A stretch of 64,000 nt of DNA from Trichobilharzia szidati (Eukaryota > Platyhelminthes > Trematoda > Strigeidida > Schistosomatidae). Numbering within the stretch: the first letter of the stretch is position 1; each line of letters opens with the position of its first letter. A program made the position numbers and the translations under genes. Positions 34,355 through 45,285 of the stretch are shown piece after piece. Location of the stretch: the NCBI GenBank assembly GCA_944472155.2, contig OX235277.1:26422804-26486803 (forward strand), given 5' to 3'. A model generated the notes under the pieces. The model made no database searches. It was not told where the DNA came from and saw only the letters and a list, made by a program, of their open reading frames with translations.

Positions 34355-34965
34355 ATGTATTATTATAATTATTGTTCCCTTGGGTTCCTAGTGGAACATA
34401 GGGCTTCAACTGCACCTCTCCACTTGCTTCTGTCTTCTGCTGCACTTTTCACTTGCATCCATGTTAATCCACACTGCTTCAGCTCTTCGTCACACGATCT
34501 CCTCCATGTCACCCTTGGACGTCCCACTCACCGCTTCCCTTTCGGGTTCCACTCGAGCAATGGCCTGACGCGCGATGTCACCCAGCAGCCTCTTCGGTGA
34601 GTGTCCAATCCATCTCCACTTTCTCCTGCATATTTGTTGAACGATTGGTTCTTGTTTTGTTTGTTCTCATAGTTTCTTGTTTGTGATTCTCTCCGGCCAT
34701 CTGATTATCAGTATAGAGCGAAGACAGTTGTTGATAAGGGTGTGCAACAGACTGTTGGAAATATCCTTTTTGACCCACCAAGTTTCTGATCCGTATAGAA
34801 GAACTGACTTGACGTTTGTATTGAAAATCCGAATTTTGTTGTTGACTGTTGCTGAGTGACGAAGATTTCCAGATTGGTTTCAGGTTGATGAATGTGTTTC
34901 TCGCCTTTCCGATTCTCGATTTGACATCTTCGTCCGTTCGTCATGTAGTTGAGACAATTAGGCCT
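34355..34965 (-). mobile_element. RTE LINE 3' part
   Basis: Minus strand: tail near 34385-34410 (AGTGGAACATAGGGCTTC on plus), GKRKRG-type region, RKWRWIG-type block near 34600-34625, SLYTDNQMAGENHKQETM, the TSGSE-like region near 34770. Starts in the ARIKIGKARNTF-type region near 34920. Broken frames. Confidence 0.7.
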
Positions 34966-35029
34966 GAGTCCAGCCACCCACATCCATGAAAAGAAACAAA
35001 GCTCAAGGGAATAAAAAAACAATACAATG

Positions 35030-35205
35030 GTGGAATTCAAACCTGATTTACAACAGGACTCAAACCAACAATTTTTATTTATCTGATTGTACAAGATGAT
35101 GAGTAACTCCTGAAACACTGTGTTTATATCGCTTCTAAAATTCTCGAAAGGAGTAACACGTTGTGTATCATTTGAATCCTTTGCCAATACAAGTTCTTCA
35201 ATTAT
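35030..35205 (-). other. candidate host coding exon or unrecognised repeat
   Basis: Minus-strand frame with compositionally ordinary protein sequence (IIEELVLAKDSN, FENFRSDINTVFQELL) ahead of the RTE fragment. An AG precedes it near 35195, and a CAG/GTTTGA donor-like site lies downstream near 35040. No domain was recognised and no second copy is present in the window, unlike nearly everything else. Confidence 0.25.
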
Positions 35206-35216
35206 TGAAGCATATA

Positions 35217-36195
35217 TATATCATAGATACAAGTATAAAACTTGGGCACTGTGGTAGAGTATAACTCCATTCATTAGGAAGATCGAAAAAGGCCAAAAGC
35301 AAAATAAATTATTTGTAAAACTAGTAGTGATAACATAAATGAGAGAGAATATAAGTCATCTACTGCTATACCATATTAGGAGGGGACATCTGAAACCCTC
35401 CCTACGTGGGATTCTAAATAAAGCAGGAATTAGAGTGGCATTCACACCTACAAACTCACTTAGATAGGAAAACCTCTGTAGCTTAAAGGACCCTGTAGGT
35501 TGACCCAATTAAACAAAATAATATAATTTACAAAAAATGACTTGCAATGAATGTTAGTGAGATCAATTACATAGGTCATACTAGTAGATCGAGCGGGGAT
35601 AGTCAGATTGTCGGAACATAAGAATTTAGCCAAGGTAAGAATGGTTGACCCCGAAAAGATAAGTAATTTAGAAAAAAGCTCAGCGATTGCACTGCATGTA
35701 TTATTAACACCCAATAACACAATAAAGTGGTGGGAGAGGGTTAAAATTCTGAGAAGTAATAGAGGTAGGTGGAGAGCGAGAGAGGTTGATTACTGAATCC
35801 TGATTCATCGTGTCTACACCCAACACATGCCAGTCAAATCAGAGGAGGATAATAGATAATCTTTAAAATTCTATTTCAGTTCACATACACTATAACATTC
35901 TAACAAGTTACTCATTTTGACTATAAAAACACTCGTCTCATTTCCCATCTGATTGTATTTGATTGATAACACTCATATTATTATTATTTCTGAATGTACA
36001 CTACCCCATATTGATTTTTATTCAAATGTGTAATCATCAATTTCACTCATTTGTATAAATGAAGGAAAAATGTTGTGTGAGTTACTCGATAAAATTATGA
36101 GCAATAGTTTGTGCTCGAAACGTGATCATCAGTTAATACTACTGTATAACATCACACTGTATGATTTTATCGGAATAAAATATTATCCACAATGG
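35217..36195 (+). mobile_element. PLE-B, C-terminal copy
   Basis: Left end AAACTTGGGCACTGTGGTAG near 35238; coding 35350-35796 with NKAGIRVAFTPTNSL, then RLSEHKNLAKV... GIY-YIG (35608-35796: VDPEKISNLEKSS, WWERVKIL, RWRAREVDY). The subterminal AT-rich zone matches 15540-15770. Right inverted end with the ATTATGAGC hairpin near 36093. No RT. Confidence 0.75.
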
Positions 36196-36559
36196 AATTA
36201 TACATAAATCAGTTGACCTAAATATAAACGAAGTTTCATTATTCACAAATGAGCCTTCTTATTCCACTTTTCTTTTTACTTCTTCTCACTTTGATTTAGA
36301 ATGAATAAATAAATCGGATTATGTCACACAAATACACACACACACCAAAAGAAGGAAGTGTAACTGTAATCACTATCCCTAACGATCAGATTATATACTC
36401 AATGACCTCATGAAAAAGAAATGTAAGAACGCATAACAATGTTTTCTGTAAAAATAAACTTACTTGATTACTTTTTGAAAAGACGTTACTCACCAAAATA
36501 AAAAAGAATTATAGTGATAAATATATGCGTGTTGCTGATTGGAGGTGACTCAAAGATAG
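36196..36559. other. no recognised feature
   Basis: AT-rich, ending in ATT repeats that may be the RTE 3' tail. Confidence 0.4.
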
Positions 36560-37075
36560 ATATTTTATTATTATTATTATAAATCTCTTGCGTTTCGAGT
36601 GGAACATAAGGCTTCAACAACACATTTTCACTTTGTTCTGTTTTCTGCCATCCTCTTCAGCTGGGTCCACGATTGACTAAACTCTCTCATCTCTTCCTCA
36701 CACTGACGACCCACTCGTCACTTCCTATGTGGATTCCACTCGAGCGATGGGCTGGCGTGCGATGTCATTCGGCGGCCTCCTCAATCCATGCCCAATCCAT
36801 CTCCATTTTCTGCTACATATTTGTTGAGCGATTGACTCTCGCCTGTTGGTTTGTTCCCATAGTTTCTTGTTGCTTATTCTTTCGGGCCATTTGATCTTCA
36901 GAATGGAGCCAGCGAAGGCAGCAGTTGATAAAAGTCTGCAATGGCCTGTTAGAAATCCTTTTCGTGGCCCGCTGGCCAAGTTTCTGACCCGTATAGAAGA
37001 ACAGACTAAATTGACATTGGTGTTGAAAATGCGAATCCTGCTCCTCATACTGAGTGCGGAAAGATATGCATCTAG
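36560..37075 (-). mobile_element. RTE LINE 3' part
   Basis: Minus strand: ATT-rich tail, GTTCCACTC tail block near 36598, SRKWRWIGHGLRRPPNDIAR near 36750-36810, KLWEQTNR, LKIKWPERI, CSSIRVRNLASG. Two or more frame breaks. Confidence 0.75.
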
Positions 37076-37099
37076 TTATCATGCTTACTAACACGAATC

Positions 37100-37240
37100 A
37101 AACAACGTATATCAGCGATTTGGAAGGAAATGGTGTCTACCTGGCGATTCAAACCAGACTCATTCAATGCTACAGTCAAAGATGCTATTACTGTTAAGCT
37201 ATTCTCGTCTATAGTCGACCTCCTGTAGGAGTATAATTTA
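37100..37240 (-). repeat. tSINE-C fragment
   Basis: Minus-strand head remnant (TAATAGCATCTTTGACTG) and GGTTTGAATCGCC B box near 37140. 37241-37549 is unassigned. Confidence 0.4.
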
Positions 37241-37549
37241 AACATAGATTGCTTACAAGGAGCAATCATTATCGAGTGGCTTGTGTAGTTTCCTAGTCAG
37301 TCAGCGTCACAGCTAAAGTACAAAGTGGTACTGGGTGGCTAGAGTCAGTCAATGTAGCACTGGGTCGTGCAGATTCAAAACCTTCCTTAAATGCACTTAT
37401 TACTGATTGCTTGGAAAGATAATGATTCAAATTTGGGAAAGAGAAGATGCAATGTAGCTGACAACTTGTCAGAATGATACTGCAGGATATATCCTTTGGA
37501 TCACCAGTCAGATAGAAGGTTTCCATTCCGCTCTGTTTCCTGCTTTCCT

Positions 37550-37743
37550 ATTTAACAGCCTTCGTGGTTACCCAGAAGCTTTCATCCCCTCCCCCTGTAA
37601 CCTCATCCATGTCGCCTCAGGACCCTCATCTCTTCTCTTCCTATTCAGGTTTTATTTGATAACCTGGCATGCAGTTTCATTCAGTGGTCACTTTAATTTA
37701 TGCCTCATTCATCTCCATTCCTTTTTGAATATTTTTGGGTGAT
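37550..37743 (-). mobile_element. RTE LINE 3' fragment, cut by assembly gap
   Basis: Minus-strand counterpart of the post-ORF region (CATGTCGCC, CATTCATCTCCATTCC). The gap follows directly. Confidence 0.55.
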
Positions 37744-38237
37744 NNNNNNNNNNNNNNNNNNNNNNNNNNNNNNNNNNNNNNNNNNNNNNNNNNNNNNNNN
37801 NNNNNNNNNNNNNNNNNNNNNNNNNNNNNNNNNNNNNNNNNNNNNNNNNNNNNNNNNNNNNNNNNNNNNNNNNNNNNNNNNNNNNNNNNNNNNNNNNNNN
37901 NNNNNNNNNNNNNNNNNNNNNNNNNNNNNNNNNNNNNNNNNNNNNNNNNNNNNNNNNNNNNNNNNNNNNNNNNNNNNNNNNNNNNNNNNNNNNNNNNNNN
38001 NNNNNNNNNNNNNNNNNNNNNNNNNNNNNNNNNNNNNNNNNNNNNNNNNNNNNNNNNNNNNNNNNNNNNNNNNNNNNNNNNNNNNNNNNNNNNNNNNNNN
38101 NNNNNNNNNNNNNNNNNNNNNNNNNNNNNNNNNNNNNNNNNNNNNNNNNNNNNNNNNNNNNNNNNNNNNNNNNNNNNNNNNNNNNNNNNNNNNNNNNNNN
38201 NNNNNNNNNNNNNNNNNNNNNNNNNNNNNNNNNNNNN
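37744..38237. other. assembly gap (N)
   Basis: Run of N; content unknown. Confidence 0.99.
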
Positions 38238-38539
38238 ATAATCAAAAAAATTTTCAAAAAATACGTTCTTTGCAAAAAAATAAATAAACGAGATATTATC
38301 TGAGGTTACCTGAGAACCAGTTAGAATATTCCCGACAGGATAAGTTCAAAACTCTGTCTGCAAGAATCAGTTAGAATGAAGCACATTGACAACAGACAAA
38401 TCCTGTTAAGGCCGTTACTCCACTGTGTAACCTCGACTCCATTCAAACACAATCACAGTCATAAAACAACACATTATTATATACAGCATCATACAATAGA
38501 AAAAAGAATCATTAAAAATAGGGATTAAGTCACAGGGAG
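38238..38539. other. no recognised feature
   Basis: AT-rich; nothing recognised. Confidence 0.5.
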
Positions 38540-38880
38540 ATATGCAAATTTCAGATTTGTCCTCACATTGATATCAGTCAGACAACTACTGAGAACCAGG
38601 GAGTACAGGATAGCTGTTCTACCCTGGGTTTTCTCGAAATCGTCAGTAGTATGCACTCAAGACCTCACTAGGGTTTCAAAACCAGGGCATTCAGGTTGTA
38701 AGGTGAGCTCATTGATCATCCAATCACTGGAAAGGAATCCAATCGCACATACATTCCAATTTCTATGAATGTTTACGATTTTAGTGGCAGGTATTTATCC
38801 TCACGCTCGACGTGGAGGACTCCACTGGTCACCGCTTCTCACTAGAGCCTCAGGAAACTTAGTCCTGTAGTCAGTCACTG
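38540..38880 (-). repeat. HHR-SINE, full length
   Basis: Reverse-strand unit: 5' body near 38800-38870 (GTGACCAGTGGAG), tRNA head near 38690-38745, hammerhead region near 38600-38660 decayed (GACGATTTCGAG). Confidence 0.6.
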
Positions 38881-39169
38881 TAGTCAGTGTACTGTACTTA
38901 AATGGAATGAATAAAACTCGAATGAGGCTGATTCATTTTGATGAGATTTAAATGAAGTCAGTGAACAAGAAACAAAACAAAAAACAAAAAATAAAATCAG
39001 CAGCCTGCAATAATTTACACGCATGCATGATAAGTGGTTGTTTTGTCGTTTAGAACTAAAAATTACGTAATACAGCTGATTGATAGACAAATTGATGATA
39101 GCTGGTATATTTGCTTGATAGTGTTGTTACTGCTGGATCATATGAATAGATGAAAGCCACTCAAATCAA

Positions 39170-39460
39170 GCAGCAGTGCGTACTAGCTAGACCAAAATGA
39201 CGTCAATACTGGATGGCCATGGTGCGAAACCGCGGCATCGCCTGCTATCCAGGTATTCTTCCTATCCATACGCTCAATACTATCGTAATTAGCTCTTGCT
39301 TGACGTCTCAAAAGCGTCTCCAGAACCATCACATTCAATATAAGTTGTTGAATGTTCAACAAATCGGTAATGGCACCGAAATCCCACAGGAAGCTCCACA
39401 CATCTCATCCGGTTGAAGGCGACTACGTCATAGTGGTGACCCCACTTAAAGACTCTTTAG
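39170..39460. other. unclassified, less AT-rich segment
   Basis: 39183-39401 is open on the minus strand (ITDLLNIQQLILNVMVLE, RIDRK-like RMDRKNTWIAG) and 39213-39416 on the plus. Base composition is less AT-rich than its surroundings. Probably an unrecognised transposon fragment. Confidence 0.3.
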
Positions 39461-39560
39461 ATACAGGTTCCTATAGTACAGTCAAGGATCGAATTCACGA
39501 CATTCAAGTTAAAATTCGCGCTAGCTAACACTCAGCCGATGGGCAAGAATCCTCTGAACC
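39461..39560 (-). repeat. tRNA-headed SINE fragment
   Basis: Minus strand: GGCTGAGTGTTAGCTAG (A box) and GAATTCGATCC (B box). No body identified. Confidence 0.45.
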
Positions 39561-39769
39561 AAGTATTTTCTTTCTAGAAATGGATACCCGCTTTGCTCTT
39601 TAGGGTCGTAGGTTTGTCTAAGCTGAGAGAGCCGAGGTAGCTTAAGGCATCCACTGAATAGCTCGATTTTAAATTTAGCCTACTTTGATCTAGCTTTCAA
39701 GTATTACTAGTGAACACTAATGATTTCATTGATTTTCAAAATACAAAGCATTACAGAACTTTTCGGGTT

Positions 39770-40190
39770 TGACAACTGACTGATATTAGTTATAGAACCA
39801 TTGAAAACCAGCAGGGAGTACTGGACAACTGTTTCATCCTAGTCTCTTCGGTCACATTGGCAGTACGCACCTACCGGGTTTCGAACTCACGACCTTCCGG
39901 TTACAAGGCAAGCTCGTATATCATTCAGCTACTTGGACCCAATTCAATGGCCAACTAACAAATTCTAACTTCTACCAATTCGTGGTTTTAGGGTGACTGG
40001 TACCGACCAATGTTAGTGGCAGGAATTCATCCTCACTACCAACTGGATGGATCCCACTGGTCAGGACCTCTCACTAGAACTGTTTCAGGCAACTCCATCC
40101 TGTAGCACATCACTAGAGAGTATCAGATTAATTTTCAAGAGTTGACTTGTAAGGATTTGATTTTTTTCCAAGTTCGACCACGGAGTGATC
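39770..40190 (-). repeat. HHR-SINE, full length
   Basis: Reverse-strand unit with 3' end at 39775-39830, tRNA head near 39895-39945 (GGTTTCGAACTC on plus), 5' body near 40000-40110. A second 3'-end fragment (AGTTCGACCACGGAGTGATCC) starts near 40170. Confidence 0.65.
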
Positions 40191-41094
40191 CAGAAATGTT
40201 GATGACACCTTATTTTACCACAAATACCCAAACTGTTACATAATTTGTAAGGTAAAAGAATCCATGTATGAATTAAGTCCTCTAGCAAGCTCATTTCAGC
40301 GATGAAAGCAGAAGCAAAGTGTTGAAGCGAAATTTTTAAACAAGGTGAAACCAACTAACTAAATAAATGACTAAAAGGACAAGATGAAAAAAAAATGTAA
40401 CTTTGTTTAAATTTCATATCTGAACATTTTAAGCGGTTAAAACAATTCGTGTTGTATGATTGGCATAAAGGAGAGTATCATTGAAATTCTTTCTTTAGGC
40501 CTACCATATTTTCATAGAAAGAGGGAACAAGTATCCTGTTAAATATATAAACGAATATCTAACATATTTTACCAATATGCAGTATAAAATAGTTTCACAG
40601 AATGAACAACTGTTTTACAAGGGTTTTTTTCATTTCAAAAGGTATTTTATTTTCAAATAGAAGTATTTGATTGACTTTCTAACTGACAGATGTTACCAGC
40701 TAGTTTAAATGTTAACAAGATGATAGTTGATAGGTGTGTTGATAAGCGCTTGATTGTCGGTCTTTAAAAAAAGACTCTAGAAGACATGGATTTCGTGCGT
40801 GGATGATTTATGTTTAATGTCACATGAACTTGAAGACTAAGAGACAAAAACCAACACGTCGATAGAAGGAGTAGCAAAGATAGAACTGCAAGTGAACACG
40901 TAACAGTGGAATTTGATATCGCTATATATAACGAAATTGTATACACCTTACCTCCAAATCTGCACAGATCTTCCGTGCTGTGCTACTTCTAGCCTTCACA
41001 CTGTGTTTCTTTGTCTTCATTTTCACGTCTCCCATGTTGCCCCGCAATGCGGATTAATTTCCTTTCTCTGGGGTTGAATGTATCTCCTTGCTAT
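40191..41094. other. no recognised feature
   Basis: AT-rich. No supported gene or repeat family. Confidence 0.45.
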
Positions 41095-42720
41095 TTGATA
41101 AATTCATACCGATGAACGTCTCTTTATATACTACTGATAAATCTTCTTATGTTCAGTCGAGAAAATGGTCAGCTGAAGCCTATAATCCAAAGCTTTCAAA
41201 TGTATAAAAGGTATGTAGATGACACCTTTATTATTTCTCATAGTGATTGTAACTTGAATAATATATTAAATGTATTTAATGGTTGTCATCTAGCGATAAA
41301 ATTCACGCTCGAAATGGAGAACGAGTCTAGCATTCATTTCCTCGATGTGAACTTATCAAGGAGGACCAATGGAACTCTGAAAAGATCGATTTATCGTAAG
41401 CTGTCATGGAATGGTCAACTGACAAATTTCTACAGCTGGGTACCCATTGGTCGAAAACGAAACCTGATCCGGTCGCTTGCCACTCGTATTCGGCGCATAT
41501 GTAGCCCTGATACTGCGGAAGGTGAGCTATACATCTTGAGGAAAATCCTAACAGAAAATGGATTTTTACCACGTTTTATGGACAAGAATATACATTCAAA
41601 TCCTGTAAAACATGACTTATCAACCGTACCCAAGAAAATACTTTACATGAGCTTGGAATTCAAAGGGGACTTAGCTTCCGATATCATAATACGAAGGATA
41701 TCACAGTCCCTAAAAAGAACATTCCCTGCTGCATCTCTGAGAATAGCCTCTACTAGTCGACCATTATTGTTCAATAACCTGAAGGACAAGATCCTACTGC
41801 TGACCAACTCTATGTATGTTTATCAATTCACCTGCTCGTGTGGAGCTAGGTATATCGGTCGCTCGACTCGAGTTTTGTCCAAGAGGGTGCAAGAACACTA
41901 TCCTGCATTTTTACGAAAAGGTGGAAGTGGAGCAATAAGAAGCGCGATCATTGAACATCTGGTCGATAATGATCATCCTATCTCTATAGCCTCCGCCTTT
42001 AAAGTCATCTACATGGCAAGGAGTAATTTACCCAAATCCCTACGTACTCGACTCATCTGTATTGCTGAAGCTTTGGCTATCGAAACAGAAAAGCCAGATC
42101 TCTGTGTACAGAAAAAGTTCGTTCAACCCCTCCAACTCTCATGGTCTTAATCCCTCTACTGTACTAAAGTATGGTAATCCCTAATCATAATGTGGCTCAA
42201 ACCAATTTTTTCTTTTTTTCTATTCAATTTGTATACGCTTTCTTTATTATGTCAACTGTTACTATTCTCACTTTGAACTGTCCCCGGTATTATTTCACTA
42301 TTTCCACTTGTCATTCTAAATCAATTTTGTTTTGCAGCGTTAAATTCTATGCTATTAAATTTCACACAATATGACGTAACGTTTTTATTTTATTCGATTT
42401 GTCTACCAATCTTACAATTGCACACCCTTTTTCAAGTTCTATCCATCCTATGAATTATTCTATATATATGACATTAATTTGCTTTGCCACTTGACATTTA
42501 ACTATGATTATAATCACAAACATTTTAGTTTTAATTGCATTTCATATTATTATTATTTCATGCATTCACACCGATGTTTCAATTCCCTCATCGGATATAA
42601 TTTCTTAAAAACCATGTATATACGATTGTACAGCTTGATGATAAATTCGTTGAAAACAATCTCTTCGCTGAATCATTTGTTTCGATTTTCTATATGTTAC
42701 AATGGGAATTTTCCATGATT
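41095..42720 (+). mobile_element. PLE-A, best-preserved copy (5'-truncated)
   Basis: The element begins inside the RT, carries an intact C-terminal ORF, and ends with a ~570-bp 3' UTR finishing with the family motif (CGATTGTACAGCT near 42626, TCGTTGAAAACAATCTCTTCG near 42648) and an ATGGGAATTTTCC end. Confidence 0.85.
41149..42150 (+). CDS. Penelope-like RT (C-terminal part) fused to GIY-YIG endonuclease
   Basis: This 333-codon frame is the longest uninterrupted coding sequence in the window. Residues 20-27 hold KRYVDDTF, the RT motif C with both catalytic Asp. Motifs A and B are missing, so the polymerase is incomplete. Thumb and linker follow to about residue 220 (ATRIRRICSP 111-120; LEFKGDL 169-175; LKRTFPAAS 188-196). 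The GIY-YIG domain runs from about 223: YQFTCSC, ARYIGRSTR (234-241), EHYP (249-252) and IAEALAIE (305-312, likely the catalytic Glu). In PLEs this nuclease makes the nick that primes reverse transcription. The first Met is only the first ATG in a truncated frame, and there is no promoter evidence. Intactness suggests recent insertion rather than host use. Confidence 0.8.
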   Translation: MFSRENGQLKPIIQSFQMYKRYVDDTFIISHSDCNLNNILNVFNGCHLAIKFTLEMENESSIHFLDVNLSRRTNGTLKRSIYRKLSWNGQLTNFYSWVPIGRKRNLIRSLATRIRRICSPDTAEGELYILRKILTENGFLPRFMDKNIHSNPVKHDLSTVPKKILYMSLEFKGDLASDIIIRRISQSLKRTFPAASLRIASTSRPLLFNNLKDKILLLTNSMYVYQFTCSCGARYIGRSTRVLSKRVQEHYPAFLRKGGSGAIRSAIIEHLVDNDHPISIASAFKVIYMARSNLPKSLRTRLICIAEALAIETEKPDLCVQKKFVQPLQLSWS

Positions 42721-43024
42721 TAAAAAAATCTTATTAGTAGCACACATCACACTTGTCCCCACTTCAAACATCACATAGTTTCGAAAGGAGCTGCTCTGAC
42801 ATTTTTTGGTTCTACCCATTCATGTTGCACCTTGGTCCCGGCTTCCTTATTTCACTGTGTCCATTTATGCAGTAGGCTGACGTTAACGCATTTCTGATTA
42901 TTTCACTTTATCGTGGTATAAATGGGACCACGTCTCTAGGTGACAATGTTTGGCACTTACCACTGCGGAAGGAATATCCACAAACCTGATTAGCATCCAA
43001 CCATATACTTTCTTTCTCTAAAAT
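42721..43024. other. no recognised feature
   Basis: May be the 3' flank of the gypsy fragment that follows on the minus strand. Confidence 0.35.
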
Positions 43025-43715
43025 TTATTTAGTTATCGACCTCAAAGGTTATGCATCCCATCTTACGTGCTTCTTCTGATTTCACGGCGTCTTTCTTCTG
43101 TTTACGCTTCACACTCCTGATGGCTTCTTTCTGTTCCTTTCGCGGCCTCATCGTTTTCCGCTCTTGTTGGAGGGACCAGATTGTTCTGTGTAATGGTAAT
43201 CGTGGTTTCTTCTCATGCATCAATTGAAATGGTAACTTCTTTGTTGTGCCCTGGGGGGACACACGATGTGTTAGTAGAATTGATGGAAGCTCTGTTTCTC
43301 ATTTACCTCTCTCAGAGGTAAGCCATTCCTTCAGTGCACAGTTACTTCTCCGCCAGGACTCTGATCTGTCAGTATTGTGTCTAGTGCGATGCTGTCTGTA
43401 AGGATGTGCTGAAATACCGTGTCAGTCACGGTTCCCGTGCATCTATTGGGGATCGCGGCAGCGTATACTTGTCGTGTAGCGTGTTCTGCGGAAATGGACC
43501 CATCACATCTATGGATCACAGGTCACCTAATACTGTAACTAAAATTGACTGCAGAGGTGGTCGTATGCACCTGTCTTCTTTCATCAACTGACACTGCAGA
43601 CATTCAAGTGCATGTTTCGCCACATCTTCTCTCATAACTGGCCAGTACATGCTTTGTCTCAAGAAGCTGATTGTTCTGGCTACTCCTGAAGGTTATAGCT
43701 GGTGAAATTTATGTA
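43025..43715 (-). pseudogene. Ty3/gypsy integrase fragment
   Basis: Minus strand in several frames: FLRQSMYWPVMREDVAKHA and LECLQCQLMK (the HHCC zinc-finger region, 43570-43680), a PPLQ / DVMGPFPQ stretch (start of the catalytic core), then a gap, and KLPFQLMHEKKPRLP with a K/R-rich end (43029-43262; integrase C-terminus). The Asp/Asp/Glu core is not intact. No gag, protease or RT nearby. Confidence 0.7.
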
Positions 43716-43721
43716 TCATCT

Positions 43722-44033
43722 TGTTATGATGCTAGATCTTTTTTCACGAGGTCACTGCTTAACTACTGACCAGTGCCCACTTAACTGTTAAAGCAGAACA
43801 CGCGAGAGTCAGCGGTAAAACCAGGTTTTTTTATTATGACAAAAGTGACTGCATTTATACAGAAAATAAGGTAGACTGGAAATCAACCAATCCGGTTGAG
43901 AGTTGGAATTGTGCAAGCGTCCAATCAGAAGCAGGAACGATTGCATGTCAACGACTTGTTAATAACTCGATAATAACTTGACTGAGATATGATAATGACC
44001 TGATAATTGCATGTGTTTTGCTTCTTCCTAACA
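43722..44033 (-). mobile_element. solo LTR, second family
   Basis: TGTTA...TAACA ends. Flanks CATCT (43717-43721) and CGTCT (44034-44038) look like a 5-bp target duplication with one change. On the minus strand TATAAA-type sequence (43853-43860) precedes an AATAAA-type signal near 43827-43834, as in an LTR. It sits at the 5' edge of the integrase fragment and shows no similarity to the three LTRs at 11271, 45938 and 52775. Confidence 0.65.
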
Positions 44034-44039
44034 CGTCTC

Positions 44040-44205
44040 ATATATAGAAAACGGAGGTGTTAAAGATGCTAAACCAACAACAACTAGTACTAATCACTAT
44101 CAACAAGGGAAGTTTGAGACAAGTCGCCTCTGTCACTTACCTGGACAAAATCGTATCAACTGGAGAAACTCAATTCGGATGAGAATGTCAAAACGAGAAT
44201 TCTAT
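44040..44205 (+). repeat. RTE LINE fragment
   Basis: ACCAACAACAACTAGTACT, CTCTGTCACTTACCTGG, GAGAATGTCAAAACGAGAAT: the RTE connection region, which reads TTISI.G and FTYLGSIVST in better copies. Short and decayed. Confidence 0.5.
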
Positions 44206-45285
44206 ATTATTTTCATCATTTTTTTTATTTCTAATCCTAGGTTTTTTGTGGTTCTTCATATATTTTTAAATAAACTTTGTTCGGTAGTTAGTGATGCACT
44301 AATAATATTGCCTTTAATTGTTATTTAAATCTTCTGACTTATTATTGAGGCATTTGGCCCGGTTGTACAGACAGTTAATTAAACCTGCCTTTACCGACTG
44401 TGGATGGAATGAATTAAAGTCGTAGCATTTATTCGAGTGTGTTGGTTTCCAATAAATGTTAGTATCTAACCTACCATCTTGTTTCCACTTGATTCTACAG
44501 TCTAGCATTGCCAACTAACCCTGTTCGTTTTCAAACTCAGAAGTAGAACCATAGAAACATTAAGATTAGCAATAAAAATAACGAAAATAACATAGAATTC
44601 AAGGCTTCTAGAGTACTGCCGTATAAAGAAGGAACATAAGAAGCCTTCCGAAGGATTCTGAATGGGGCTGAAATTAAGGTGACATTTAAACCAACCTACC
44701 GACCAACCAACCAACCAACCAATTCTCTCAGAAATCAACTTTATCGGCTTAAGGACCCAGTAGATATAATTAAGCATGTGATGCTGACTGCCAGGTCAGT
44801 TACATAGACTAGTCAAACTATAGATCGTCGTCAAGTGGATTATTGGAACATAAAATTTATCTAGACCCAGAAAATTTGACTCTGATAAGCTGAATAACCT
44901 AGAAAAAATCTCGGCCACTGCAACGCACTGCACTGCATTCACTTGCATTTAATCACAAAATGGAGTGGATGGCAAAGGGTTAGAATATTAAAAATAACAT
45001 AGTTAGGTGAGGACAGAGAAAGGTAATCATTGACTGAAGCTTTGTTTACCGATTCAACACCACATAGGTGCAGTTGAAATGACGCAACGTCTATATCGAA
45101 GATATGGAAAATGGCAACAAACAACAAAGGGAAGCTGGTTAGACAGTGGGAAACCATGAAACCGTGTGACTGAAATTGATATGATTATGAATTGCAATAA
45201 GTTATGCTCAAAACCTTGTCATCCAGTTGTTAATACTGCAACATCATGGTGTTATATTTAAAATGAACTTATCTAGTATGGAGCT
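44205..45285. mobile_element. PLE-B with 5' inversion
   Basis: 44205-44550 is minus-strand RT sequence (ENEQG, AMLDCRIKWKQDG, YWKPTHSNKCYDFN). From about 44560 the same element continues on the plus strand (LPYKEGT, RRILNGAEIKVTFKPTY, then a decayed GIY-YIG region) to inverted ends near 45180-45270. The AATTCTATATTATTTTC junction occurs in both orientations (44203 and 44590), so the switch carries a short duplication. Confidence 0.7.

Noticed and set aside
37700..38287. Long frames across N
   Set aside because: Produced by the assembly gap.
42171..42718. Hydrophobic frames after PLE-A
   Set aside because: T-rich 3' UTR of PLE-A read as Phe/Ile/Leu; not a membrane protein.
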